A stretch of 64,000 nt of DNA. It comes from Streptomyces nojiriensis. Lineage in GTDB: Bacteria > Actinomycetota > Actinomycetes > Streptomycetales > Streptomycetaceae. Both the position numbers and the translations under genes were made by a program. Each line of letters begins with the position of its first letter. Within the stretch, counting starts at the first letter, position 1. The DNA lies in NCBI RefSeq assembly GCF_017639205.1, contig NZ_CP071139.1, forward strand, positions 8,927,501 through 8,991,500. The letters are read 5' to 3'. The notes beneath the pieces were generated by a model. That model was not told the origin of the DNA. It ran no database searches and saw nothing but the letters and a program-made list of their open reading frames with translations. Positions 9,106-18,423 of this stretch are shown here, piece by piece.

Positions 9106-9368
9106 CGGTCAGCACGTTGGTCGAGGTGGCCCGTCGCCTACCCGCCCCGTAGCGCCTTCTCGCATGGAGGGCCAGACGGCGCAGCCCGCTCGCCGTGGTG
9201 GTGGCGGCGTCCTAGCGTGGAGTAGCCCAGGACCGTGGCCCCGGCCTCGGCCTCCTGCCCGGGCCGTCCGGTGCGGATCCCGCCTCAAGGCAGGGCTCTG
9301 TGGTGGCGGCAGGCCGCACAGCAGCACACACATCACCGGTGCTCGCGCCGCTGGTGGGACGGAGACAG
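9106..9368. other. No gene recognised between Tn554 debris and the sulfatase
   Basis: This 263-bp stretch has only overlapping GC-rich frames. It must contain the promoter of the sulfatase gene, but no clear -35/-10 pair was found. Confidence 0.4.
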
Positions 9369-11195
9369 ATGGCGCAGTCGTCGTGGAGTGAGTACAGGCC
9401 GGGGCAGCGGTTCCCGGGGGTGATCGGGCGGACGACCGATGAGTCGAGTCCGGCGTGGCCCCAGCCGGTGCGGGCGGTGGCGGGTGCGCCGAACGTGTTG
9501 TTCATCGTGTTCGACGACACCGGGTTCGGACAGTTCGGCTGCTATGGGAGTCCGATCGAGACGCCGAATCTGGACGTGCTGGCCGCGGGCGGGCTGCTGT
9601 ACAGCAACATGCACACCACTGCACTGTGCTCGCCGTCGCGCTCCTGCATCATCACGGGCCGTAACCACCACGCCAACGGCATGGCGGCGATCACGGAACT
9701 GGCCACCGGCTACCCGGGCTACAACGGGCAGATCCCGTTCGAGAACGGGTTCCTCTCCGAGATGCTGCTGCAGCACGGCTACAACACGTACATGGTCGGC
9801 AAGTGGCACCTGATGCCCTCGGAGCAGGAGTCGGCGGCCGGCCCGTACGACCGGTGGCCGCTGGGGCGGGGCTTCGAACGGTTCTACGGGTTCCTCGGCG
9901 GCGACACGAGCCAGTGGTATCCGGACCTGGTCTACGACAACCACCAGGTCGAGCCGCCGGCCACGCCGCAGGAGGGCTACCACCTGACGGAGGACCTGGT
10001 CGAGCGGGCGATGTCGTTCATCGCCGACGCCAAGCAGGTCGCCCCGGACAAGCCGTTCTTCCTGAACCTGTGCCCCGGTGCGACGCATGCCCCGCACCAT
10101 GTGCCCAAGGAGTGGGCGAACCGCTACCGGGGACGGTTCGACGACGGCTGGGACGCCTACCGCAAGCAGACCTTCGCCCGGCAGAAGCAGCTCGGCGTGG
10201 TGCCCGCCGACGCCCGCCTGTCCCCGCGCGATCCGGACGTGCCCACGTGGGAGTCGCTGTCCCCGGAGGCAAGGAGACTGGCCGCGCGGATGATGGAGGT
10301 CTACGCCGGGTTCCTCTCCCACACCGACCACCACATCGGGCGGCTGGTGGACTTCCTGAAGGAGACCGGCGAGTTCGACAACACGCTGATCATGGTGGTC
10401 TCCGACAACGGGGCGAGCGCCGAGGGCGGGGCGACCGGAACCACCAACGAGGTGCAGTTCTTCAACAACGCGCCCGAGACGCTGGAGGAGAGCATCACGC
10501 AGATCGACGAGCTCGGCGGCCCCACCACGTTCAACCACTACCCGTGGGGATGGACCTGGGCGGGCAACACGCCGTTCCGGAGGTGGAAGCGGGAGACCTA
10601 CCGCGGTGGCGTCAGCGACCCGTTCCTCGTCCACTGGCCCGCCGGCATCAAGGCCCGCGGTGAGATCCGCGACCAGTTCGCGCACATCATCGACATGGTG
10701 CCCACCGTCCTGGACGTGCTCGGTATCGAGGCGCCCACGACCATCCGGGGTGTCACCCAGTCGCCCCTGCACGGGGTCAGCTTCGCGCACACGTTCGATG
10801 ACGCCGCCGCGGCGAGCCGCCACCGCACCCAGTACTACGAGATGCTCGGGCACCGGGCGATCGACCACGACGGATGGCGGGCGGTCTGTCCCTGGCCCGG
10901 CCCCTCCTTCGCCGAGGCCGAGCGGCCGTTCGGCACCCCGATCACGATGGCGGACCTCGACGACCTCGACGCCCACCACTGGGAGCTCTACCACGTCGAC
11001 GAGGACATCGCCGAAACCCGGAACCTCGCCCAGGAGCACCGCGGCAAACTCATCGAGATGATCGCGCTGTGGTACGTGGAGGCCGGCAAGTACAACGTGA
11101 TGCCGATCGACGGCAGCGTCCTGCAGCGCATCATGACCGAGCGCCCGCAGATCACCGAGAACCGCACCAGCTACACCTTCCGTTCCGGCACCTAG
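9369..11195 (+). CDS. Arylsulfatase, catalytic domain (truncated by in-frame amber codon)
   Basis: A 608-residue type I sulfatase. Metal-binding start NVLFIVFDDTGFGQFG near residue 40, then the formylglycine motif C-S-P-S-R in TTALCSPSRSCIITGRN near 80-95, whose cysteine is the substrate of formylglycine-generating enzyme. VGKWHL near 145 and SDNGAS near 345 supply further active-site residues. It hydrolyses sulfate esters; no signal peptide, so cytosolic. Relatives of this size class run to roughly 780 residues, and the missing C-terminal domain is found in the same frame directly after the TAG at 11193-11195. The ATG at 9369 follows a short GGAG site. Confidence 0.85.
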   Translation: MAQSSWSEYRPGQRFPGVIGRTTDESSPAWPQPVRAVAGAPNVLFIVFDDTGFGQFGCYGSPIETPNLDVLAAGGLLYSNMHTTALCSPSRSCIITGRNHHANGMAAITELATGYPGYNGQIPFENGFLSEMLLQHGYNTYMVGKWHLMPSEQESAAGPYDRWPLGRGFERFYGFLGGDTSQWYPDLVYDNHQVEPPATPQEGYHLTEDLVERAMSFIADAKQVAPDKPFFLNLCPGATHAPHHVPKEWANRYRGRFDDGWDAYRKQTFARQKQLGVVPADARLSPRDPDVPTWESLSPEARRLAARMMEVYAGFLSHTDHHIGRLVDFLKETGEFDNTLIMVVSDNGASAEGGATGTTNEVQFFNNAPETLEESITQIDELGGPTTFNHYPWGWTWAGNTPFRRWKRETYRGGVSDPFLVHWPAGIKARGEIRDQFAHIIDMVPTVLDVLGIEAPTTIRGVTQSPLHGVSFAHTFDDAAAASRHRTQYYEMLGHRAIDHDGWRAVCPWPGPSFAEAERPFGTPITMADLDDLDAHHWELYHVDEDIAETRNLAQEHRGKLIEMIALWYVEAGKYNVMPIDGSVLQRIMTERPQITENRTSYTFRSGT

Positions 11196-11729
11196 GCCGT
11201 GCCCGCCGCAGTCGCCCCCCGGGTCCTCAACCGCCCGCACAGCGTCACCGCCGACGTCGAGATCCCGCCCGGCGGCGCGCAGGGCGTCCTGCTCTGCCAG
11301 GGCACCAACGCCGGCGGGTGGTCCCTCTACGTCAAGGACGGCCACCTCCACTACGCCCACAACTACGTCCAACGAGCCCTGCACCACGTCGCCTCCGGCG
11401 AAACCGTGCCCGAGGGGCGGCACGCTCTGCGCTTCGAGTTCGAGCCCACCGGCGCCCCCGACATGGCCCACGGCAAGGGCACACCTGGCCGCGCCCAGCT
11501 CTACATCGACGGCCGCCTCGTCGGCGAGACCGATATGCCGGTCACCACCCCGATCACGTTCAATCCGGGCGGCATGGCCTGCGGCGCCAACCCCGGATCT
11601 GCCGTCACCCCGGACTACCAGGCACCGTTCCCCTTCACCGGCACCCTCCACAGCGTCACCGTCGACCTGTCCGGCGACCTCATCGTCGACGCCGAGAGCG
11701 AGATGCGCATGCACATGGCCCGCCAGTGA
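11196..11729 (+). pseudogene. Detached C-terminal domain of the arylsulfatase
   Basis: Immediately after the amber codon, and in the same frame, the sequence reads the standard C-terminal beta domain of actinobacterial arylsulfatases (APRVLNRPHS, GVLLCQGTNAGGWSLYVKDG, LYIDGRLVGETDMP). Related proteins have glutamine at the position of the stop (pattern G-T-Q), so a single CAG-to-TAG transition explains the split. A GTG at 11199 could restart translation, but there is no convincing ribosome binding site. Confidence 0.75.
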
Positions 11730-12505
11730 CCCACGGGTGGCCTTCGGAGTCGCGGACCAACCTTGCGGGGGCAACACCTGCGCGAGAAGAGGCGATCCAC
11801 CGGGCACAGCAGGCCCAACGTAGGCACTCCATGCCGGCCCACAGGGAATACCGCACGGTTCGAATGAGGCTCCCCGCCGGCTGGAGGCTACGGCTGGACG
11901 GCGGAGCGTCGCCGCCGGTACGCGAACGACCTGGGCTCGGATGTCGCCCTCGTCGGCGTCACGGCCCGCTCGAACCGTCAGAGGTCCGATCAGGAGCCGG
12001 CGACGTGGATGCCGGCCCCGGCCGTGCACTGCCGGTACATCGGCGAGTGGGCGGCGACCGAGCACGGGTGGGGTCTGGCGGTGGACCAGGCCGAGCGCGA
12101 GGCGCTGCTGTCGTACGCGGCCGGCTGCCCGAACGCGAACCTCACCTTCGAGCGGGCCAGGTGCGGGTGCGGCTCACACCTGTACCCGCGCGTCAACGGC
12201 AGGTCCCACGCGGACAGGGGTGCAATGGCGGCTGCGGGGAGCCGCCTTTGGACGGGCCGCTCCCGGCCCCGTGGCGCTGTCGACCGCGGGCAGGTCCGGC
12301 AGCCGTCACACGTCGCCGGTCACTGCCCCGGTCGGCGGCATCCATCCGGGTTCCGGCCTCTGCCCTGCCACCCCACACTGCGGCGCCGGGATGCCGGCGC
12401 CGCCGCATGTTCAGGTGTCCTCACGCGGAGAGCGGCCGATTCGCCCGGTGGGTGCTGCTGCGCGGGCGCGGCGACAGGGCATGTACCTGCAGGCTCAGGC
12501 GATAC
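11730..12505. other. Decayed sequence with a short hypothetical fragment near 12009-12200
   Basis: Mostly without recognisable genes. From 12009 the plus strand reads CRYIGEWAATEHGWGLAVD followed by a stretch resembling small conserved proteins of Streptomyces mobile elements, but it degrades after about 60 codons. The remainder shows only overlapping frames. Confidence 0.35.
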
Positions 12506-12856
12506 TCAGTCGCAGCTCCGCCCCACGCTCGTCGAGCAGGTCAAGGTGAAAATTCTTGCGTGTGCCCCGTCCGCACGCCTTTTCCCTGATGGTGCCGCCC
12601 TTGTGGGGCTTGATCGTGACGTAGGCACACTTGGTGTCCCCCTGGTGTCCTCGACCCAGCCGTCGATGAGCAGCCACCGGGAGTGGCCTTCCTTCACACA
12701 TCGCAGCTCCCAGTGTGCTTCCGCTCCGTCGGTCTTCGGCGAGGCCGAGGAGGGGCACAGCGCGGCACTGGCCGGAGCCGCGGTGCCCAGGAGTGCGCCG
12801 CCGACCAGAACAGCTGCCGCCAGCGCGGTGCGCAGTGCTGTCGTACACGAAGCCAT
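12506..12856 (-). pseudogene. Small secreted protein, frameshifted
   Basis: ATG at 12856 starts a clear Sec signal peptide (hydrophobic core LAAAVLVGGALLG, cleavage after APASA near residue 31). The mature part has paired cysteines and tryptophans (HWELRCVKEG, WLLIDGWVEDT). At 12640-12655 the frame breaks in a run of C on the plus strand. In the next frame the reading continues sensibly as GDTKCAYVTIKPH and ends DERGAELRLSIA. A one-base indel restores a protein of about 115 residues. Function unknown. Confidence 0.6.
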
Positions 12857-13065
12857 TGTCTTGCCCTTTCCATGGAACTCCTGAGCCGAAAGTTAGAAGC
12901 TCCCACGGAGGATTTGGGCACAAAAGACTCCATAGAGTGAAACAGTGAACCCCTGCGTGCGATGCGCGGATCGCACGCAGTCAAGAGTCGGCGCCGAGTC
13001 CGCGCAGCTGGACGTGACCGATCGAGGCCCCACGTTTGCCGGGTTGAGGCGTCGTCGTCGCGGGG

Positions 13066-13200
13066 AGGCTTACCAGCCAGAACACCACCCCGTCCACCCA
13101 CCGCAAGATCGTCCTGGTGACCGGCGCGTCCGGTGGCATCGGCGAGACGGCCGCCCGCCACCTCGCCGCCGAAGGCCGCCATGTCGTCCTGCGTGGACGA
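13066..13200 (+). pseudogene. N-terminal fragment of a short-chain dehydrogenase
   Basis: The plus strand encodes KIVLVTGASGGIGETAARHL and then AAEGRHVVLRGR, the nucleotide-binding beta-alpha-beta start of an SDR with its T-G-x-x-x-G-I-G motif. The start codon is missing (TTACC where ATGACC is expected) and a stop follows after about 45 codons. A matching C-terminal SDR fragment occurs at 37.9 kb, but nothing shows that the two were one gene. Confidence 0.6.
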
Positions 13201-13405
13201 TCAACCGCAGGTTGACGGAGCAGTCGCCGGCGGCCTCCCGTACAGCGTGCCGGAGGCTTGGCGGGACCATGCCGGGGTGCGCATCAGCCGGGCGAGCGCG
13301 TCCCAGCCAATCCCGCGGGGCACGCCCGTTTCTCGTCGCACGCATGGCGATGACGGCGTTCTCGGCTCCGGTACGTACGGGTCCGAACCGCACAAGGCGA
13401 TCTGC

Positions 13406-14330
13406 CAGTCAGGCGAGAGCGTCGCCGAGCAGTCGGCGCGGGGCACCGCTCAGGTGACGGTGGAGTCGCTGGGCGCGGGAGTGCACCAAACCGCTCCGGT
13501 AGGCGGGCGGCAGCCGGTCGTAGATGGCGGCGGCCATCGTGGCTGCCGCGCCCGGATCGCCGTCGACCCGCAGGCATGCGGCGGTGTCCATGGCGACCGG
13601 CGCGCGGGTCATCACCGACGGCGAGGACGTCAGGGTCAGGGCCTCGTCCTGCGCCCGGTACGCGGCGCGGGTGTCGCCGAGCAGCGTGTACGCCCGGGAG
13701 AGGTGCACCGCGTGCTTCCGGGCCGGGTAGCCGAACCAGGTGTCGGCCGACTCGGGGCCGTCCAACTGCTCGGCCAGCGTGCGGGTGTCGTCCACCGCGC
13801 GGCGGCGCCGGGGAGTCGCCGATGGCGGCCAGGGCGCGGGCGTTGACGGCGGCCGCCCGTGCGGCCGCCCCCGACGGGCGGGGCGCCGGCCTCCCGGCGG
13901 GCCTGCGCGGCGATGCGGGCGGCCTGGCTCGGGGTCCGTAGTTCAGGCCGATCATGGCGTGACGGCCGAGCACCCAGGCCGTCATCCGCCGGTCCCCGGA
14001 CTCGCGGGCGGCACTCGCTGCGGTAGCGAACCAGCGGTGCGCGTCGGCCTGGTCGCCGCGGTCGTGCTGGACGATCGCACCAGGCCGGAGATCCGGGCGG
14101 CCGCGCGCGCCAGGTCGGTGCGGTCCCGCGCGGGGTGGGGCCGGCGCAGCACGGTGGCGAGGAGCGCCATGTCCTCACGCATCTCGCCCAGGACCGCGTC
14201 GGGGCCCGCCCGTTGTAGCCGCCCCGGTGCCGCTCGAACGCGCCCTCGAGGTAGGCGAAATTTCCGGCGCCGTCGGCATCCAGGCCGGTGTCGATGGCCT
14301 CCCGGGCCCGCGCGATTTGAGGATGCTGCT
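13406..14330 (-). pseudogene. XRE-family regulator with TPR-like tail, multiply frameshifted
   Basis: Reading the minus strand across three frames gives successive blocks typical of the TPR-like sensor domain of Streptomyces XRE regulators: EAIDTGLDADGAGNFAY, MREDMALLATVLRRPHP, MTAWVLGRHAMIGLNYG, then ESADTWFGYPARKHAVHLSR and PSVMTRAPVAMDTAACLR. Each block is well conserved but separated by frameshifts, so at least three indels have hit the gene. The N-terminal HTH is missing or unrecognisable. Confidence 0.6.
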
Positions 14331-14599
14331 GCCCTTGTTCGTGACGAGGGCGCCGACGATGCGGCGCATGGCGACGGTCGCGCCGAACCCCATCATGTCG
14401 TGGGCCTTGACGGTGCTCTTGTAGGTCGTGGTCTCGGTGGTGTCGACCGTGCCGCCGAACTGCCCTGCGACGACCAGGGCAATCGCCGCACCATCTGAGC
14501 ACGAAGCAGGGTGCGGCGCGAGCCCCACCGGCACTTCCCCCGCGCACTGCGTGCACGTCGAAGCCGATCGGCTGAACACCCCGTCGGAACGGCCATCGA

Positions 14600-14829
14600 G
14601 TCAGGCACAGCCCACCCCATGCGCCGTCGCGCTGCCCGCGACCCTGTCCCGGTTCGCCACCCACCTGGAGATGCACCGCGGCCTTGTGCTCGCCCGCCCC
14701 GGCGAAACCGCCGCCGGCACCGCCCACGCCCACGCTCGCGCAGCGCTGGACGCCCTCCCGCCGGAAAAGCACTCCCTGACCCTCGGACTTCCCGTGAGGG
14801 AAGTCGAACAGTCCAGAGTGAGTGTTTGA
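14600..14829 (+). pseudogene. C-terminal fragment of another XRE/TPR regulator
   Basis: The plus strand reads LVLARPGETAAGTAHAHA and ALDALPPEKHSLTL, which is how many Streptomyces XRE/TPR regulators end (alanine-rich repeat, then L-P-P-E-K-H-S-L-T-L). It lies opposite in strand to the neighbouring XRE pseudogene and has no start of its own, so it is debris from a second regulator. Confidence 0.45.
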
Positions 14830-14850
14830 AAGCAGACCGGATTCTGAGGA

Positions 14851-15399
14851 GTGGTGCTGTCAGTGGGCCATGCCAGGGTGTCCATCGTGGACGAACTGGT
14901 GGAGCGTGTCGATGATCAGGATCGTGTCCTGGGCGTGGTCAGCCGTCGGCAGGCAGTTCGGGAAGGTTGGCTGCACCGAGTCGCCGTGACGGTGTGTCGT
15001 GATGCAGGTGGGCGGATCATCGTTACCCGACGGTCGGAGCGGTTGTCGCGCTTTCCCGAGCTCCATGAGGTCGTAGTCGGTGGGGCCGTTGGTGTCGGTG
15101 AGTCTTATGAGCAGGCCGCCGCGCGGGAGCTGACCGAAGAGCTTGGCGTTCGTGTGCGGCCGCGCTTGCTGTTCACGTTCCTCAACCGCAGCGGTTTGAG
15201 CCCTCATTGGCTCGGCGTGCATGAAGCCGTGGTGCCGGACGCCGTGACCGCCGATCCTGATGAGATCGCCTGGTATGGCTGGCTGACCGAGCCGGAGCTG
15301 CGGTCGGCCCTGCTGAAGTGGCGCTTCACCCCCGACAGCCACGAGGCCTTCAGCCGATATCTCGCGTTCCGGCTCCGTCCCAGAAATGCACGGTCATAA
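14851..15399 (+). CDS. NUDIX hydrolase, IPP isomerase-like subgroup
   Basis: About 182 residues (about 173 if the GTG at 14878 is used). The Nudix box is complete: GAVGVGE, seven residues, then RELTEELGV, near residues 78-100, supplying the Mg2+-binding glutamates. The N-terminal DELVERVDDQDRVLG and the overall arrangement resemble NUDIX proteins related to isopentenyl-diphosphate isomerase. Substrate unknown; expected to cleave a nucleoside diphosphate linked to another group. GAGGA lies directly before the first GTG codons, so the exact start is uncertain. It is the only intact gene in a 3-kb stretch of regulator fragments. Confidence 0.85.
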   Translation: MVLSVGHARVSIVDELVERVDDQDRVLGVVSRRQAVREGWLHRVAVTVCRDAGGRIIVTRRSERLSRFPELHEVVVGGAVGVGESYEQAAARELTEELGVRVRPRLLFTFLNRSGLSPHWLGVHEAVVPDAVTADPDEIAWYGWLTEPELRSALLKWRFTPDSHEAFSRYLAFRLRPRNARS

Positions 15400-15994
15400 G
15401 CCAGGCGCTGCCGACGACGTCGAGGCCGCCGCGGCGGCCCGGGTGAAGCGTCCCAGGGTCCTGCGCAAGCGCGGTCGCCGGTTCGCGTTCCTCATCGAGG
15501 AGTGCCAGCTGCACTCCCACATCGCCGGCCCCGACGCCACTACCACCCAGCTGGAGTACCTCATCGAGCTCGCCGGGCTGCCGCAGGTCTGCCTCGGCGT
15601 CATCGCCACCCGCGCGCCGAGGCCGCTGTGGTCGATGGAGTCCTTCACCGTCTACGACGACGTCTAAGGGCTGTCCCGTAATCCGCGGTGGGTCAGCGCG
15701 CGGCGTCAGATGCGGTGCATCGCAAGGCGGAGGGTCGTCCTCATACTGGGCGTATTTGGGCGATCCCGACAACGCGGCGAGGTGCCGTAGCTGGCGTCGC
15801 GCGCCCGCCGGGGATTACGGGACAGCCCTTAGGTCGGCATCGAGCTGCTGTCCGCCCGGGTCACCATCACCGCGCCCGGCGAGATCGCCACCTACGAGCG
15901 TGCCTTCGCCGACCTCGCCGACCTCGCCGCCCACGCCGTCCACGGCGCCGGCCCCCACACCCCGATCCGGCGAGCCGCCGCAGCACACGGGTGA
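15400..15994 (+). pseudogene. DUF5753-domain regulator fragment interrupted by a MITE
   Basis: From about 15400 the plus strand encodes the DUF5753 sensor domain of Streptomyces XRE regulators: RRFAFLIEECQLHSHIAGP, a leucine-rich helix with LAGLPQVCLGVI and the characteristic W-S-M-E-S-F-T-V-Y-D-D. After the element at 15667-15829 the same domain resumes in frame (VGIELLSARVTITAPGEIA, YERAFADLADLA) and stops at 15994. The HTH half is absent, so the gene was already truncated at its 5' end. Confidence 0.65.
15667..15829. mobile_element. 163-bp MITE with 18-bp perfect terminal inverted repeats
   Basis: The segment begins AGGGCTGTCCCGTAATCC and ends with its exact reverse complement. Flanking TA dinucleotides (15665-15666 and 15830-15831) look like a 2-bp target duplication, and the restored target would read CTAG, as preferred by IS427-group IS5 elements. 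The interior has no gene. It is therefore a non-autonomous miniature element likely moved by an IS5-family transposase. Removing it plus one TA (165 bp) keeps the flanking DUF5753 reading frame, although one in-frame TAG remains. Confidence 0.85.
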
Positions 15995-16428
15995 GGTCCG
16001 CAAACTCCCGCAAGACTGTCGAGGGCCCTCCGCCCGGATCCCTGGCTTCAGGGATGTGGGGATTCCACAGGCAGCACGGAGGCCCCTGATGAGCACACCC
16101 ACCAACAGCCCGGAGCACCCCCGGCGGACCCCGACCGGACGCGGCTACGGGCTACGGCGCCCCTTCCGCCGACCTGCCGGCCCGCGCCCACCGGGGCCCG
16201 GCCAGGTTCCTCGGCCGTCAGGACAAGGAGCAGGAAAACACCGACGGGGGCGAGGCGCGAACAATACCGGCCGCGAACTACCGACCGCCCTGACCGCTCT
16301 GCGCCCGGTGCGACAGAACCCGGGATGCCCCTCCCACGGTGGATATGCGCACGGCGGGGCTGGACACGTCGAAGGGGTCGCTCACCCGGGCGACGCGGGC
16401 TTGACCGGCAGGGTCCGAAGGAGACGAC
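15995..16428. other. No confident gene
   Basis: Only overlapping frames are present. A short plus-strand frame starting at 16089 is proline/arginine-rich and unlikely to be real. Confidence 0.4.
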
Positions 16429-17976
16429 CTACCGGCTGGCGGTCGGGTCGGGCAGCGGCTTGCCCTCGCACGAGGCATCCTCGGCCGGCATCCGGCCGTC
16501 GACGAGGAAGCCCTCGACGTACGCGTCCACACAGGGGTTGTGCGACTGGTAGACACCGTGGTCGCCGCCGCCGACGGTGATCAGCCGGGATCCGGCCGTC
16601 CCCTGGTGCGCCCGCAGCGCGCCCTCGTAGTAAGTGGCCGGGTCGTGGAGCGAGTTGAGCATCATGATCGGCGGCAGCCCCCGCCCGGTGACCTGCACCC
16701 GGGGCGCCTGCGAGTGCGGCCAGGCGGCGCAGACCGAGGCGAAGGTCAGCTCCCGGGCCCCGGCCATCGGGTACGCGGCGCCGTCGGCCGCGCTGCGGCG
16801 GACCCAGAAGGCGCTGTCGTGGTTCCACGGGGTGTCCTGGCAGATGACGGAGAAGAAGTCTGCCGCGAACTGCGCCCCCAGCGGGTGCTTCAGCTTCTCG
16901 GCCAGGGCCTTGCGGGCGGCCGGCGGAGCCGCCTCCGGGTGCTCCAGGACACCGAGCAGCATCGCCAGATCGGGGAAGCGGTCGCCGCTGTAGATGATGG
17001 AGGTGGCGGCGGCGTCGAGGTGGTTGGGGGTGACCGTCGTCCCCTCCAAGTCCAGCGGGTGCTCGCCCAGCGCGCGCCGCAGCCGCTCGTACGAGGCCTT
17101 GGCCTCCTCGGTGGTCCGGCCCCGGTGGTACGTCGCGTCGTTCGCGGCGAGCCAGGGCAGGAAGTCCTGTTCGAACCGGCGCTGGAAGCTCATCGGCTGG
17201 CCCGTCAGGAACTTCTGCCAACTGCCCGTGAAGCCTATGTTGCTGTCGAGCACCACCCGGTCGACCCGGTGCGGGAACTCGGTTGCGTAGTAGGCGCCGA
17301 GGAAGGTGGCGTACGAGGGTCCGTAGTAGGACACCTTCGACTCGCCGAGCAGCGCCCGGAACAGGTCCATGTCGTGCACGGCCTGGTCGGTGGTGATGTA
17401 CGGGAGCAGATCGCCCGACCGCCGCTCGCAGTCCTGTACGAAGTTCCGCGCCCGGTCCACGGTGGCGTCCACGGCCCGGCGAGAGCGGTCGCGCAGGTCG
17501 CCGCTGGTGAACAGGGCGTCCACCGCGTCCTGGTCGGAGCAGACCACCTGTGTGCTGGCCCCGACCCCGCGCTGGTCGAAGCCGACGACGTCGTACGCGG
17601 CCGCCACCTTGGGCGAGTACGCCGCCAGCCCCGCCGGCCGGCCCAGCCCCGAGGCGCCCGGCCCGCCCGCCGCCATCATCAGCACGCCCCGCCGCGCGGC
17701 GGGGTCCGCGGCCCGGTGCCGGGACACCGCGACGGTCAGGTCCGCCCCCGTGCCCGGGTGGTACCAGTCGCGCGGCACCGTCATGGAGGCGCACTCCAGC
17801 GCGCCGGACTGGCACGGCTGCCAGTCGAGGCGCTGCTGCGCGTACCGCGCGGGTACGGTCGGCGCGCCGCCCTTCGCCCCGGCGGCGCTCGCCGGCGACG
17901 CGGGCAGGGCGGCGAAAGCGAGCAGCCCGCACGCGGCGGCCGTGGCCCACCGCGCGGGCTTCTTGAAGAGGTGCAT
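16429..17976 (-). CDS. Secreted alpha/beta hydrolase, tripeptidyl aminopeptidase (TAP/Slp) family
   Basis: 515 residues. Signal peptide at 1-31 (HLFKKPARWATAAAC, hydrophobic stretch, cleavage after SPASA). The mature protein follows the Streptomyces mycelium-associated aminopeptidase pattern: Q-R-x-D-W-x-P-C, oxyanion region MAAGGPGASG, nucleophile elbow GPSYA near 228, acid loop NSLHDPATYYEGA near 445, histidine GGGDHGVYQ near 470. It would remove N-terminal tripeptides outside the cell. The elbow usually reads G-x-S-x-G; here the last glycine is alanine, a tolerated but unusual change. GGGGGA precedes the ATG. The frame is open upstream into a vanX fragment. Confidence 0.85.
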   Translation of the reverse strand: MHLFKKPARWATAAACGLLAFAALPASPASAAGAKGGAPTVPARYAQQRLDWQPCQSGALECASMTVPRDWYHPGTGADLTVAVSRHRAADPAARRGVLMMAAGGPGASGLGRPAGLAAYSPKVAAAYDVVGFDQRGVGASTQVVCSDQDAVDALFTSGDLRDRSRRAVDATVDRARNFVQDCERRSGDLLPYITTDQAVHDMDLFRALLGESKVSYYGPSYATFLGAYYATEFPHRVDRVVLDSNIGFTGSWQKFLTGQPMSFQRRFEQDFLPWLAANDATYHRGRTTEEAKASYERLRRALGEHPLDLEGTTVTPNHLDAAATSIIYSGDRFPDLAMLLGVLEHPEAAPPAARKALAEKLKHPLGAQFAADFFSVICQDTPWNHDSAFWVRRSAADGAAYPMAGARELTFASVCAAWPHSQAPRVQVTGRGLPPIMMLNSLHDPATYYEGALRAHQGTAGSRLITVGGGDHGVYQSHNPCVDAYVEGFLVDGRMPAEDASCEGKPLPDPTASR

Positions 17977-18084
17977 GTGAGTGGTCCCCCGGTCGGAGCG
18001 ATTCGGTACACCCCGATCCTCCGAGAAACCGGCCCACCAGACGATCACCCCACTGCCCGTATCCGGGGTGGTGCCAGCACCACC

Positions 18085-18423
18085 CCGGCCTAAGATCGCC
18101 GGCGGGGACACGTACCGGCCGGCGGCCCGGTGGACCTGGTCGTCAGGCCAGGCCGGGTTGGCCGCACGGAGATCGTCCGCGTACTCCTCGAAGTAGCGCC
18201 GCTGCAGGTCGGGTGGGCGGTAACCCTCGATGTAGAGCAGGCGCACCCCGTCGGGCAGGAGCGACTGGGCGTGGACGAGCCGGTCGAGGACGCCGCGGCG
18301 CAGATGGGCGTACGAGCCGGCCGTGTCGGCTCTGCGATCGTCGACAAGCAGGGTTCCGCGCACGTTGATGAACGGCTCGCCGCAGTCGGCGACGGGGATG
18401 GCCGCCACGTGCGGGTCGGACAT
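18085..18423 (-). pseudogene. N-terminal fragment of a D-alanyl-D-alanine dipeptidase (VanX/DdpX family)
   Basis: The minus strand reads the first 110 or so residues of an M15D dipeptidase: VAAIPVADCGEPFINVRG, GSYAHLRRGVLDRLVHAQS, LPDGVRLLYIEGYRPP, and ends RAAGRYVSPP. The zinc-binding S-x-H-x-x-x-x-x-x-D motif and everything after it are missing. The ATG overlaps the stop of the upstream GFA gene (TGATG). After the break the frame stays open and runs in phase into the downstream secreted peptidase, so a 664-residue hybrid could in principle be made. Confidence 0.7.

Noticed and set aside
9333..12065. A 910-codon open frame on the minus strand opposite the sulfatase
   Set aside because: It is rich in V, G, E, R and has no domain; the plus strand holds a clear sulfatase. 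Antisense frames of GC-rich genes are often open.
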